From positions 2,170,001 through 2,234,000 of the forward strand of contig NZ_CP020373.1 of assembly GCF_003957745.1 (NCBI RefSeq): a stretch of DNA of 64,000 bases. The letters run 5' to 3'. How positions within the stretch are numbered: the stretch's first letter is position 1; each line of letters starts with the position of its first letter. Positions 45,697 to 54,077 of the stretch are shown here, in pieces. Both the position numbers and the translations under genes were made by a program. Origin of the DNA: Shewanella khirikhana. GTDB lineage: Bacteria > Pseudomonadota > Gammaproteobacteria > Enterobacterales > Shewanellaceae. Below the pieces are notes generated by a model. The model was not told the DNA's origin and made no database searches. It worked only from the letters and a program-made list of their open reading frames with translations.

Positions 45697-45733
45697 GAAA
45701 TCTTCACTGAATAAGCAAAAACTTCAGAAAATG

Positions 45734-45810
45734 TGGCATCCACTGGATACCGCCGTGCCATCCGAAATAGCGCGGTGTCCCACCGCCCGAGGGCTTTAGA
45801 ACAGAAAATG
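45734..45810 (-). pseudogene. tRNA-Glu-like remnant B
   Basis: Second copy of the 77-nt remnant, differing from remnant A at two bases (CCGAAATAG against CCAAGATAG). Confidence 0.65.
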
Positions 45811-45886
45811 TGGCATCCCCTAGGGGATTCGAACCCCTGTTACCGCCGTGAAAGGGCGGTGTCCTAGGCCTCTAGACGAAGGGGAC
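45811..45886 (-). tRNA. tRNA-Glu(TTC), copy 3
   Basis: Identical to copy 1. Confidence 0.97.
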
Positions 45887-45920
45887 CCCGGACTCACGAT
45901 TAACGCCGTGAACACGTATT

Positions 45921-45996
<76 letters not shown>

Positions 45997-46033
45997 GAAA
46001 TCTTCACTGAATAAGCAAAAACTTCAGAAAATG

Positions 46034-46109
46034 TGGCATCCCCTAGGGGATTCGAACCCCTGTTACCGCCGTGAAAGGGCGGTGTCCTAGGCCTCTAGAC
46101 GAAGGGGAC
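46034..46109 (-). tRNA. tRNA-Glu(TTC), copy 4
   Basis: Identical to copy 1. Confidence 0.97.
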
Positions 46110-46145
46110 CCCGGACTTAAGTGTTTAGACTCGCTTAAAAGAGTG

Positions 46146-46235
46146 TGGTATCCCCTGGGGGATTCGAACCACTGTTACCGCCGACTCTCTACCCAGAGAA
46201 AGGGGCGGTGTCCTAGGCCTCTAGACGAAGGTGAC
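46146..46235 (-). pseudogene. tRNA-Glu copy with a 14-nt insertion in the anticodon loop
   Basis: 90 nt instead of 76. The anticodon stem CCGCC/GGCGG encloses a 21-nt loop that keeps TTTC and adds a small self-complementary TCTCT...AGAGA stretch. The acceptor has an A:G mismatch (GTCACCT), the T-stem has two mismatches (AGTGG/CCCCC), and the discriminator is A instead of G. The D-arm (CGTCTAGAGGCCTAGGACA) is unchanged. Together the changes suggest a pseudogene, although CCA is retained. Confidence 0.85.
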
Positions 46236-46271
46236 CCCGGACTTAAGTGTTTAGACTCGCTTAAAAGAGTG

Positions 46272-46347
46272 TGGCATCCCCTAGGGGATTCGAACCCCTG
46301 TTACCGCCGTGAAAGGGCGGTGTCCTAGGCCTCTAGACGAAGGGGAC
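46272..46347 (-). tRNA. tRNA-Glu(TTC), copy 5
   Basis: Identical to copy 1; shares its downstream spacer with the inserted copy. Confidence 0.97.
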
Positions 46348-46403
46348 CCGGACCACTGTTATCCTCGGTGACGAGCACTGGTTTTGCGAAACTCAGCGAA
46401 AAT

Positions 46404-46479
46404 TGGCATCCCCTAGGGGATTCGAACCCCTGTTACCGCCGTGAAAGGGCGGTGTCCTAGGCCTCTAGACGAAGGGGAC
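46404..46479 (-). tRNA. tRNA-Glu(TTC), copy 6
   Basis: Identical to copy 1; part of a 132-bp repeat with copies 5 and 7. Confidence 0.97.
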
Positions 46480-46535
46480 CCGGACCACTGTTATCCTCGG
46501 TGACGAGCACTGGTTTTACTAAACTCAGCGAAAAT

Positions 46536-46611
46536 TGGCATCCCCTAGGGGATTCGAACCCCTGTTACCGCCGTGAAAGGGCGGTGTCCTAGGCCTCTAG
46601 ACGAAGGGGAC
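46536..46611 (-). tRNA. tRNA-Glu(TTC), copy 7
   Basis: Identical to copy 1; spacer differs from its neighbour by about two bases. Confidence 0.97.
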
Positions 46612-46627
46612 CCCGGACAGAGAAACT

Positions 46628-46703
<76 letters not shown>

Positions 46704-46770
46704 TTGCTTCTCTTACTGCATTTGAGTGTGCTGCCAGCGTTGCTGACACCGTGTCTCGACTGCGTGGCGC

Positions 46771-46799
46771 ATTCTATGCAGCACACCAAAATGTGTCAA
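46771..46799 (-). promoter_or_regulatory. Sigma-70 promoter of the tRNA operon
   Basis: On the minus strand TTGACA (46794-46799), an exact 17-bp spacer, and TAGAAT (46771-46776), followed by the GC-rich stretch GCGCCACGC. A consensus -35 with a GC-rich discriminator is typical of stringently controlled stable-RNA promoters. It begins 8 nt after the gltX stop. Confidence 0.85.
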
Positions 46800-46807
46800 C
46801 GCCTTTT

Positions 46808-48217
46808 TTAGGAATTTATCCTATCTGCTACAAAATCAACCGCTTTGGAGATTCTTTGCTCAGAACGGGCCTTTCCGATGAGTTCCAGGGTGATATCCAG
46901 TGCAGGTGACTGCCCTGCCCCGGTCACGGCTACACGCAGTGGCATACCCACTTTACCCATGCCCACTTCCAGCTCAGTGGCAGTATCTTCAATGGCTTGG
47001 TGAATCGCTTCACGATTCCACTCGGTCAGCGCGGCCAGTTTCTGCTGCACCAGCTTGAGCGGCTCAAGCGCGACACCACGCAGATGCTTCTTGGCCTGGT
47101 CGGCATCAAACTCTTCAAAGTCCTCATAGAAGTAGCGGCTGGAGGCAGCCAGCTCTTTCAGAGTCTTGGCGCGCTCAGACAAAGCCGTCACCACGTCAGC
47201 CAGGGCTGGACCATTGCTGGTATCAATGCCCTGATCCTTCATGTGCCACTCAAGGTGCGAGGCCACATATTCAGGGTCAAGCGACTTAATATAGTGCTGG
47301 TTCAGCCACAACAGCTTTTCACTGTTAAAGGCAGAAGCGGCTTTATTGATGTCGTGTACATTGAAAAACTCAATCATCTCTTCGCGGGAGAAAATCTCCT
47401 GATCGCCATGGGACCAACCCAAACGCACCAGGTAATTGAGCAGTGCTTCCGGCAGATAGCCGTCATCACGGTACTGCATTACGCTCACAGCGCCGTGGCG
47501 CTTGGACAGCTTGGCGCCGTCATCACCCAGGATCATGGACACATGACCATACTCAGGCACGGGGGCACCCAGCGCTTTGAGGATGTTGATCTGACGTGGT
47601 GTGTTGTTGATGTGGTCTTCACCGCGGATCACGTGGGTGATACCCATATCCCAGTCATCAATCACTACGCAAAAGTTATAGGTAGGGCTGCCATCGGTGC
47701 GGCGAATGATAAGGTCATCCAGTTCTTCGTTGGCGATTTCGATACGACCACGGACCTGATCGTCAAACACAACACTGCCGCCCTGTGGGTTCAAAAAGCG
47801 CACCACATGTGGCTCACCTTCAGCGCGAGGCGCCGCGCCACGGCAGCAACCATCGTACTTCTGACGCTCACCCTTGGCCGCCTGCTCTTCACGCACGGCT
47901 TCCAGACGCTCTTTGGAGCAATAACATTTGTAGGCGGTACCGTTTTTCAGCATACCGTCGATGATTTCGTTGTAACGGTCAAAACGCTTGGTCTGATAGT
48001 AAGGACCCTCATCCCAGTTCAGGTTGAGCCATTCCATACCTTCCAGAATGGCGTCCACCGCCTCCTGGGTAGAGCGCTCAAGGTCGGTATCTTCAATACG
48101 CAGCACGAACTCGCCCTGATTGGCACGGGCATGCAGCCAGGAATACAGTGCGGTGCGGGCGCCACCAACGTGCAGGAATCCGGTTGGGCTGGGAGCAAAA
48201 CGGGTTTTAACGGTCAT
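46808..48217 (-). CDS. gltX: Glutamyl-tRNA synthetase
   Basis: A 469-residue class I synthetase. The HIGH-type motif is in PSPTGFLHVGGARTALYSWL and the KMSKS-type motif is KLSKRHG. A zinc-binding-like set occurs near CYCSKERLE and CCRGAAPRAEG. It charges tRNA-Glu, which is encoded in multiple copies directly downstream. I start at the ATG giving MTVKTRF by family length; an ATG three codons earlier is possible. It has no terminator before the tRNA promoter. Confidence 0.95.
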   Translation of the reverse strand: MTVKTRFAPSPTGFLHVGGARTALYSWLHARANQGEFVLRIEDTDLERSTQEAVDAILEGMEWLNLNWDEGPYYQTKRFDRYNEIIDGMLKNGTAYKCYCSKERLEAVREEQAAKGERQKYDGCCRGAAPRAEGEPHVVRFLNPQGGSVVFDDQVRGRIEIANEELDDLIIRRTDGSPTYNFCVVIDDWDMGITHVIRGEDHINNTPRQINILKALGAPVPEYGHVSMILGDDGAKLSKRHGAVSVMQYRDDGYLPEALLNYLVRLGWSHGDQEIFSREEMIEFFNVHDINKAASAFNSEKLLWLNQHYIKSLDPEYVASHLEWHMKDQGIDTSNGPALADVVTALSERAKTLKELAASSRYFYEDFEEFDADQAKKHLRGVALEPLKLVQQKLAALTEWNREAIHQAIEDTATELEVGMGKVGMPLRVAVTGAGQSPALDITLELIGKARSEQRISKAVDFVADRINS

Positions 48218-48496
48218 ATGAGACATTTGCCTATAAAACGAAGGGCCACTTGGGCCTTGTGTGGACGAAATTTTACTATTCTATCAGTGTCTGTTGCCGA
48301 TGGAAAATCGGCGCAGCAGTCTTTGCCACGACGGTCGCTTCCAGCATTAATTCCCCCCCTCATCGGCAAACTTTCGCCCGGTTAAGCCTTTCGAGCATCA
48401 AAGGGCATGAGCTTATAGAACAAAAGAATGAGCAGCATTTAGAGAACAGCGTGCTTTTATCCTATGCTTGCTGTGAGCAAACACAGGAAAAAACCG

Positions 48497-48724
48497 ATGG
48501 CCAATGTCAGTCAATCTGCGTCACTGGACAGCATCGCCGCCTATTTAAAGCGCCTGCATGGCTGCGATCAGGACACGGCCCAGCGCGAGGCGCGGGAAGT
48601 CATGCAAAACCTGATGGCCATGCGCCAGAAGGGTTTTATCAATGGCTGGTACTTCGATGAACGTGGTCATTTGGAACTGCTGCCAAGTGATGCGGTACTC
48701 AAACACCTGTCGCAGCCCAAATAA
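48497..48724 (+). CDS. Small conserved-type hypothetical protein
   Basis: A 75-residue soluble protein (MANVSQSASLDSIAAYLKRLHGCD opening), mostly helical, ending HLSQPK. The start at 48497 has an AGGA site about 8 nt before it; a longer frame begins 11 codons earlier. No domain recognised. It is divergent from gltX. Confidence 0.6.
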   Translation: MANVSQSASLDSIAAYLKRLHGCDQDTAQREAREVMQNLMAMRQKGFINGWYFDERGHLELLPSDAVLKHLSQPK

Positions 48725-48832
48725 CCGCCTTATATAAAGAGCTTACCCCAACGCCCCAACTTGCGCCGGCCAACGCAAACGACTCCAGTGGGCAGCAAAA
48801 TAGGCGGAAATCCACCCATTGCCCGCAAAACA

Positions 48833-48848
48833 GTGAGCGGCCGCTCAC
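48833..48848 (+). promoter_or_regulatory. 16-bp palindrome, candidate DctD binding site
   Basis: GTGAGCGGCCGCTCAC is a perfect palindrome about 80 bp upstream of the -24 element, within the usual distance for an enhancer site of a sigma-54 activator. Confidence 0.5.
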
Positions 48849-48927
48849 ACACGGCATCCACACCCTTGCGCCAGATCACATTCGCAACCCTTTCATTACC
48901 AACGAGTTAACTCATTGTTAAACACTT

Positions 48928-48943
48928 TGGCCTGGTCTTTGCC
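48928..48943 (+). promoter_or_regulatory. Sigma-54 (-24/-12) promoter of dctPQM
   Basis: TGGCCTGGTCTTTGCC has the invariant GG at -24 and GC at -12 with exactly 10 bp between them. DctD, encoded downstream, is a sigma-54 activator. Confidence 0.7.
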
Positions 48944-49035
48944 TATAACTATATAGACCTCGAGGGAAAACAACGCGGTATCCCAACCTTCGGGAAACGG
49001 AAAAAACACCTATAACGAACCAAGGGAATTCAACA

Positions 49036-50055
49036 ATGAAACAGAACAAACGCTCACCCCTGCAATCTCTCGCCTTGTTTGGCAAAACCAGCCTGGCTGC
49101 CGCCCTGCTCGGTCTAAGCCTTGGTGCCGCCGCCGAGCCGGTGGAAATCAAGTTCTCCCACGTCGTGGCCGAAAATACCCCCAAGGGCCAGATGGCACTG
49201 AAATTCAAAGAGCTGGTTGAGACCCGCCTGCCCGGTGAATATAAGGTCAGCGTGTTCCCCAATTCACAGCTTTTTGGCGATAACAACGAACTGGCGGCCC
49301 TGCTGCTGAACGACGTGCAACTGGTTGCCCCGTCGCTGTCAAAGTTCGAGCGTTACACCAAGAAACTGCAAATCTTTGATTTACCGTTCCTGTTTGAAGA
49401 CATGGCCGCAGTTGATCGCTTCCAGCAGAGTGAGGCCGGTCAGAAACTGCTGAACTCCATGAGCCGCAAAGGCGTAGTTGGCCTGGGTTACCTGCATAAT
49501 GGTATGAAACAGTTCTCCGCCAACAACCCGCTGTCACTGCCGACCGATGCCCAGGGCAAGAAGTTCCGCATCATGCCATCGGATGTGATTGCCGCTCAGT
49601 TTGAGGTGGTCGGTGCCATTCCGGTGAAAAAGCCATTCTCCGAAGTGTTCACCCTGCTGCAAACCCGCGCCATTGACGGTCAGGAAAACACCTGGTCAAA
49701 CATCTATTCAAAGAAATTCTTTGAAGTACAAACCCATATCACCGAAAGCAACCACGGCGTGCTCGACTACATGGTGGTGACCTCTGACACCTTCTGGAAG
49801 AGCCTGCCAAAGGACAAGCGTGACGTTATCAAGCAGTCGCTGGACGAAGCCATTGCCCTGGGTAACGAACTGGCGCTGAAGAAAGCCGATGAAGACCGTC
49901 AGCTTATTCTCGATTCCAAGCGTGTTGAATTGGTCACCCTGACACCAGCCCAGCGCCAGGCCTGGGTGAATGCCATGCGTCCGGTTTGGGCCAAGTTTGA
50001 AGACAAAATCGGCAAAGATCTGATTGACGCTGCCGAAGCCGCAAACAAACCCTGA
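49036..50055 (+). CDS. dctP: DctP, TRAP transporter C4-dicarboxylate binding protein
   Basis: A 339-residue periplasmic solute-binding protein. A signal peptide ends near residue 35 (SLAAALLGLSLGAAA|E). The DctP-type core follows: VEIKFSHVVAENTPKGQMALKFKELV and TRAIDGQENTWSNIYSKKF, with the conserved Arg-containing region. It delivers succinate, malate or fumarate to DctQM. First gene of the operon, behind a sigma-54-type promoter. Confidence 0.93.
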   Translation: MKQNKRSPLQSLALFGKTSLAAALLGLSLGAAAEPVEIKFSHVVAENTPKGQMALKFKELVETRLPGEYKVSVFPNSQLFGDNNELAALLLNDVQLVAPSLSKFERYTKKLQIFDLPFLFEDMAAVDRFQQSEAGQKLLNSMSRKGVVGLGYLHNGMKQFSANNPLSLPTDAQGKKFRIMPSDVIAAQFEVVGAIPVKKPFSEVFTLLQTRAIDGQENTWSNIYSKKFFEVQTHITESNHGVLDYMVVTSDTFWKSLPKDKRDVIKQSLDEAIALGNELALKKADEDRQLILDSKRVELVTLTPAQRQAWVNAMRPVWAKFEDKIGKDLIDAAEAANKP

Positions 50056-50146
50056 CATTGACTGGGGCGCCTGCGCCCCAAGCTGCCTTTATCACCAGGG
50101 ACGATGATTGACCAAGGATGGTACAAAAATCCCGGGGAGAGCTTTC

Positions 50147-50788
50147 GTGATTTCTCGTATTTTAGGTTACATAGAAGAAGGTTTTCTCAACCTTCTCATC
50201 ACCATGATGACACTGCTGGTGTTTGTCGAGGTGATTGCCCGCTTCTTTTTCAACACCGGCTTTTTGTGGATCCAGGAGCTGACACTGACCATCTGTGGTT
50301 GGTTTGTACTCTTTGGCATGTCTTACGGCATCAAGGTAGGCGCGCATATTGGTGTGGATGCCTTCGTCAAAAAGCTGCCCCAGGGTCCCCGCCGGATCAC
50401 CGCACTGATTGCTGTCACCATTTGTCTGGCCTACTGCGCCATGTTCCTTAAGGGCAGCTGGGATTATCTGTCGCAGATTTATCAGATTGGTATTGGCATG
50501 GAAGATCTCGATGTGCCCGCCGCCCTGATGAAGCACATGAGCGAAGACTTTGCCTGGGACGTGATGCGTATCGACCCTGAAGATCCCGCCATTCCCCTGT
50601 GGATCAGTCAAAGTATTCTGATTATCGGCTTCGCCATGCTGACCTGGCGCTTTATCGAACTGGCCATTGCCATTTTCCGCGGCGCCTCAGTGGGCTTCAG
50701 CTTCCACGATGAAGCCAAAGAAAGCATGCATCTGGCCGATGGCAGCCCGGAAGCCGACAACAATAACAATGACGGAGCCAAGTCATGA
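50147..50788 (+). CDS. dctQ: DctQ, TRAP transporter small permease
   Basis: A 213-residue protein with four hydrophobic segments. I start at the GTG with GGGGAGA 6-9 nt before it; a TTG 39 nt upstream is weaker. DctQ proteins are usually about 160-180 residues. The extra length is an acidic insertion (about residues 120-160: MEDLDVPAALMKHMSEDFAW, then DVMRIDPEDPAIP) between the third and fourth spans. The stop overlaps the dctM start. Confidence 0.88.
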   Translation: MISRILGYIEEGFLNLLITMMTLLVFVEVIARFFFNTGFLWIQELTLTICGWFVLFGMSYGIKVGAHIGVDAFVKKLPQGPRRITALIAVTICLAYCAMFLKGSWDYLSQIYQIGIGMEDLDVPAALMKHMSEDFAWDVMRIDPEDPAIPLWISQSILIIGFAMLTWRFIELAIAIFRGASVGFSFHDEAKESMHLADGSPEADNNNNDGAKS

Positions 50789-52182
50789 CCATAGCCACCC
50801 TGTTTTTGACCCTGCTGGTGTGTATGCTGCTGGGCATGCCGATTGCGATTGCACTGGGGTTCTCCAGCATGTTGACCATCCTGCTGTTTTCCAATGACTC
50901 GCTGGCGTCGGTCGCCCTCAAACTCTATGAGGCCACCTCGGAGCACTACACCCTGCTCGCGATCCCCTTCTTTATTCTATCGTCGGCGTTTTTGTCCACC
51001 GGCGGCGTAGCAAGACGCATCATCGACTTTGCCATGGACAGCGTTGGCCACATTCGCGGCGGTCTTGCCATGGCGTCTGTGATGGCCTGTATGCTGTTTG
51101 CGGCGGTGTCAGGTTCGTCTCCTGCCACAGTTGCGGCCATCGGCTCAATCGTGATTGTAGGCATGGTGCGCGCCGGCTATCCGCAAAAGTTCGCCGCCGG
51201 GGTTATCACTACTTCGGGCACCCTGGGCATTCTTATTCCGCCCTCGATTGTGATGCTGGTGTACGCCGCGGCCACTGAAGTATCGGCCGCCCGCATGTTT
51301 ATGGCAGGTCTTATTCCCGGTTTGATGATGGGTATGCTGCTGATGCTCGCCATTTATATTGTGGCACGCATCAAAAACCTGCCATCACGCCCCTTCCCCG
51401 GCATCAAGGCACTGTCACTGTCCAGCGCCAAAGCCATGGGTGGTTTGGCATTGATTTTCATCGTGCTTGGCTCGATTTATGGCGGTGTGGCAAGCCCCAC
51501 CGAGGCCGCGGCCGTGGCGTGCGTGTATGCCTACCTCGTTGCCGTGTTTGGCTATCGCGACATTGGCCCGCTGAAAAACGTGCCCTGGCGTAAAGAAGGC
51601 GAAGCCATTATTGCCGCCATTGGCCGCAACCTGCTGCATGTGGTGCTGGGGTTGATTAAAACCCCAACCGATAAAGAAGTGCGCAACGTGGTGCGCGACG
51701 GTGCCAAGGTCAGCATTATGCTGCTGTTTATCATCGCCAACGCCATGCTGTTTGCCCACGTGTTGACCACAGAGCGCATTCCGCACCTGATTGCAGAAAC
51801 TATTGTTGGCTGGGGTTTGCCGCCCTGGGGCTTCCTGATCATTGTGAACCTGCTGCTGTTGGCTGCGGGTAACTTTATGGAACCTTCGGCAATTCTGCTG
51901 ATTATGGCGCCCATCCTGTTCCCGATTGCGGTGCAGCTTGGCATTGATCCAATTCATCTTGGGATCATCATGGTGGTGAACATGGAAATCGGCATGTTAA
52001 CGCCGCCGGTGGGGCTTAACCTGTTTGTGACGGCGGGCATTACCGGGCGCAGCATCGGCTGGGTTATTCACGCCTGTCTGCCATGGCTGCTTCTGCTGCT
52101 GGGCTTTTTGGTGCTTATCACTTATGTGCCGCAAATCAGCCTGTTCCTGCCGGAATACCTGGACAGCCTGAAAGGCTTTTAA
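50785..52182 (+). CDS. dctM: DctM, TRAP transporter large permease
   Basis: A 465-residue DctM with about 12 hydrophobic segments, including ASVMACMLFAAVSGSSPATVAAIGSI and GTLGILIPPSIVMLVYA. Typical length is about 427. The additional 35-40 residues form a cytoplasmic loop near 255-300 (GPLKNVPWRKEGEAIIAAIG; KTPTDKEVRNVVRDGAK). It overlaps dctQ (ATGA). It moves C4-dicarboxylates with Na+. Confidence 0.93.
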   Translation: MTIATLFLTLLVCMLLGMPIAIALGFSSMLTILLFSNDSLASVALKLYEATSEHYTLLAIPFFILSSAFLSTGGVARRIIDFAMDSVGHIRGGLAMASVMACMLFAAVSGSSPATVAAIGSIVIVGMVRAGYPQKFAAGVITTSGTLGILIPPSIVMLVYAAATEVSAARMFMAGLIPGLMMGMLLMLAIYIVARIKNLPSRPFPGIKALSLSSAKAMGGLALIFIVLGSIYGGVASPTEAAAVACVYAYLVAVFGYRDIGPLKNVPWRKEGEAIIAAIGRNLLHVVLGLIKTPTDKEVRNVVRDGAKVSIMLLFIIANAMLFAHVLTTERIPHLIAETIVGWGLPPWGFLIIVNLLLLAAGNFMEPSAILLIMAPILFPIAVQLGIDPIHLGIIMVVNMEIGMLTPPVGLNLFVTAGITGRSIGWVIHACLPWLLLLLGFLVLITYVPQISLFLPEYLDSLKGF

Positions 52183-52190
52183 ACATCCAT

Positions 52191-52255
52191 GGGGCAAGGC
52201 TTGATCCCTGCCCCATTTTGAGCGAGCCTAAGCCATAGATTTACTATGGCTTTTT
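52191..52255 (+). terminator. Terminator(s) after dctM
   Basis: A first hairpin GGGGCA...TGCCCC (52191-52214) is followed by a strong AGCCATAG / CTATGGCT stem with TTTTT (52231-52255). It separates dctPQM from dctBD. Confidence 0.8.
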
Positions 52256-52274
52256 CTATTTGAGATTGGGATAA

Positions 52275-54077
52275 ATGCCGCTGACGCCCACGGTAAAACG
52301 ACGTTTGAAAAACACAGCACTGGTGCTTGTTGGCCTGCTGCTGGTGCTTTACCTCACCTGGTCATGGCATATCCGCAGTGGCATGGCCGAGCTGTCTGAA
52401 AATTCACAAAAACAGCTCAGTGAACTGGTGAGTTTGCTCGACAGCCTGCTGCTGCGCTTTGAAACCATCCCCCATGTGCTCTCCACCAACCCCATGCTGG
52501 CCGACGCGCTGCTGGATCAGCGCAATCAGGAGAAAATCAGCCGCCTGAATCTGTATCTGGAAGAACTGCGCCACATTACCGAGGCATCAGATATTTACCT
52601 TATCGATGCCCTGGGCGTGGCCGTGGCAGCCAGCAACTGGCAACAGCCCTATTCGTTTGTTGGCCAGGACTACTCCTTCCGCCCGTATTTTACTGAGGCT
52701 ATTGCCGGTGGTCAGGGCAGTTATTACGCCGTCGGCACCGCCTCGAACCGGCGCGGCTTTTACTTCTCGTTTCCGGTACTGGATAAAGGCGGCGTGCTGG
52801 GCGCCATTGTGGTGAAGCTGGATTTGACCGATATCGAAACCCAGGCCGCCGGGGTCGCCCAGGCGGGCCAGTACGATTTTATTATCACGGACCCAGATGA
52901 CATCGTTTTTGCCTCCAACCGGCCGGAATGGCGCCTTACGTCCCTCACGCCGCTGACCCAAAGCAAGCAATACGCCCTCAATGCCAGTAAGCGCTATGCC
53001 AAACGGCAAATCAGCGAGCTTGCCATACATCCGGCTTACCGCGGCGTAGGTAAAGCGCTCAGCACCTATCGCATCGGCAAAGGCGCCGAGGCGGCGGATT
53101 ATCTGGATACCGCGATTTTGATGACCAAGGCCGGCTGGCGGGTACATGTGCTGAGCCCTTTGGGCGAGGTGTACGCCGCCCTGTATCAGGTGTTGCTGCT
53201 TGCGGCTACCTGCTATGGCCTGCTGCTGCTGTTTACCTTGTTGCAGTACGAGCGCCGTCGAAGCCTCGCCAGGATGCAGCAGTCCAGGGATGAGCTTGAG
53301 CGGCGGGTCGAAGAGCGTACCGCCGAGTTGCAAGCGGCCAACACCCAATTGAAAGACACCCAGGATGAGCTGATCCAAGCGGCCAAGCTCACCGTGGTAG
53401 GCAGCCTGTCAGCAAGTATTAACCATGAGCTTAATCAGCCACTTGCCGCGATTCGCAGCTACACCCAAAACACCCAGACCTTCCTTGAGCGGGACATGCC
53501 ACAGCGGGCCCGCGAGAATCTGGCCATCATTCTTGAACTCACCGACCGCATGGCCGAAATTGTCGGCCAATTCAAAAGCTTTACCCGTAAAAGTCAGGGT
53601 AAGGATCGGGCGGTGGCGCTGGATGAATGTCTGGCGCAGGCACTGACCATAGTGCAGCCCGAAATCGACAAACAGCAGGTGGCACTGAGTGTCAGCGCCG
53701 ATCGCGACGATCTCAGGGTGTGGTGCGACGGCACCCGCTTGCAGCAGGTACTGGTTAACCTTATCAGCAACGCCCTGACGGCCATGGCCCAAAGTGAGCA
53801 CAAGCGGCTGCACATCAGTCTGATTGAAGGCGATCCACTGCTTATTCGCATTCAGGATTCAGGCCCCGGTGTGCGCGACAGCCTGATGGAAAAAATATTC
53901 GAACCCTATTACACCACCAGTGAGCGGCAGGGACTGGGCCTTGGCCTGTCGATTTCCCGCCGCATGATTGAATCCATGCAGGGGGACATTCGCGTCTCCA
54001 ATGCCCCCGAAGGCGGCGCCATTTTCGATATCGCCCTGCCCGCTTACAGCCCAGAGAAGGCACAATATGAGTCTTGA
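52275..54077 (+). CDS. dctB: DctB, C4-dicarboxylate sensor histidine kinase
   Basis: A 600-residue membrane kinase. Spans lie near residues 13-30 and 303-323. Between them is a large periplasmic double-PAS-like sensor domain (YLIDALGVAVAASNW; FVGQDYSFRPYFTEA). A coiled coil (about 330-370) leads to the kinase core with phospho-acceptor His384 in SINHELNQPL and ATP-binding boxes (NLISNALTA; DSGPGVRD; GLGLGLSISR). Its stop overlaps dctD. Confidence 0.92.
   Translation: MPLTPTVKRRLKNTALVLVGLLLVLYLTWSWHIRSGMAELSENSQKQLSELVSLLDSLLLRFETIPHVLSTNPMLADALLDQRNQEKISRLNLYLEELRHITEASDIYLIDALGVAVAASNWQQPYSFVGQDYSFRPYFTEAIAGGQGSYYAVGTASNRRGFYFSFPVLDKGGVLGAIVVKLDLTDIETQAAGVAQAGQYDFIITDPDDIVFASNRPEWRLTSLTPLTQSKQYALNASKRYAKRQISELAIHPAYRGVGKALSTYRIGKGAEAADYLDTAILMTKAGWRVHVLSPLGEVYAALYQVLLLAATCYGLLLLFTLLQYERRRSLARMQQSRDELERRVEERTAELQAANTQLKDTQDELIQAAKLTVVGSLSASINHELNQPLAAIRSYTQNTQTFLERDMPQRARENLAIILELTDRMAEIVGQFKSFTRKSQGKDRAVALDECLAQALTIVQPEIDKQQVALSVSADRDDLRVWCDGTRLQQVLVNLISNALTAMAQSEHKRLHISLIEGDPLLIRIQDSGPGVRDSLMEKIFEPYYTTSERQGLGLGLSISRRMIESMQGDIRVSNAPEGGAIFDIALPAYSPEKAQYES

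Larger units (their letters stand above)
48725..49035. other. Control region of the dct TRAP operon
   Basis: 311 nt without a gene. It holds the palindrome at 48833-48848 and the sigma-54-type promoter at 48928-48943, with the ribosome site of dctP at its end. Confidence 0.7.

Noticed and set aside
46071..46328. 85-codon ORF across the tRNA-Glu copies (+ strand)
   Set aside because: It is read antisense through repeated tRNA genes; the repeat in the peptide simply mirrors the tRNA repeats.
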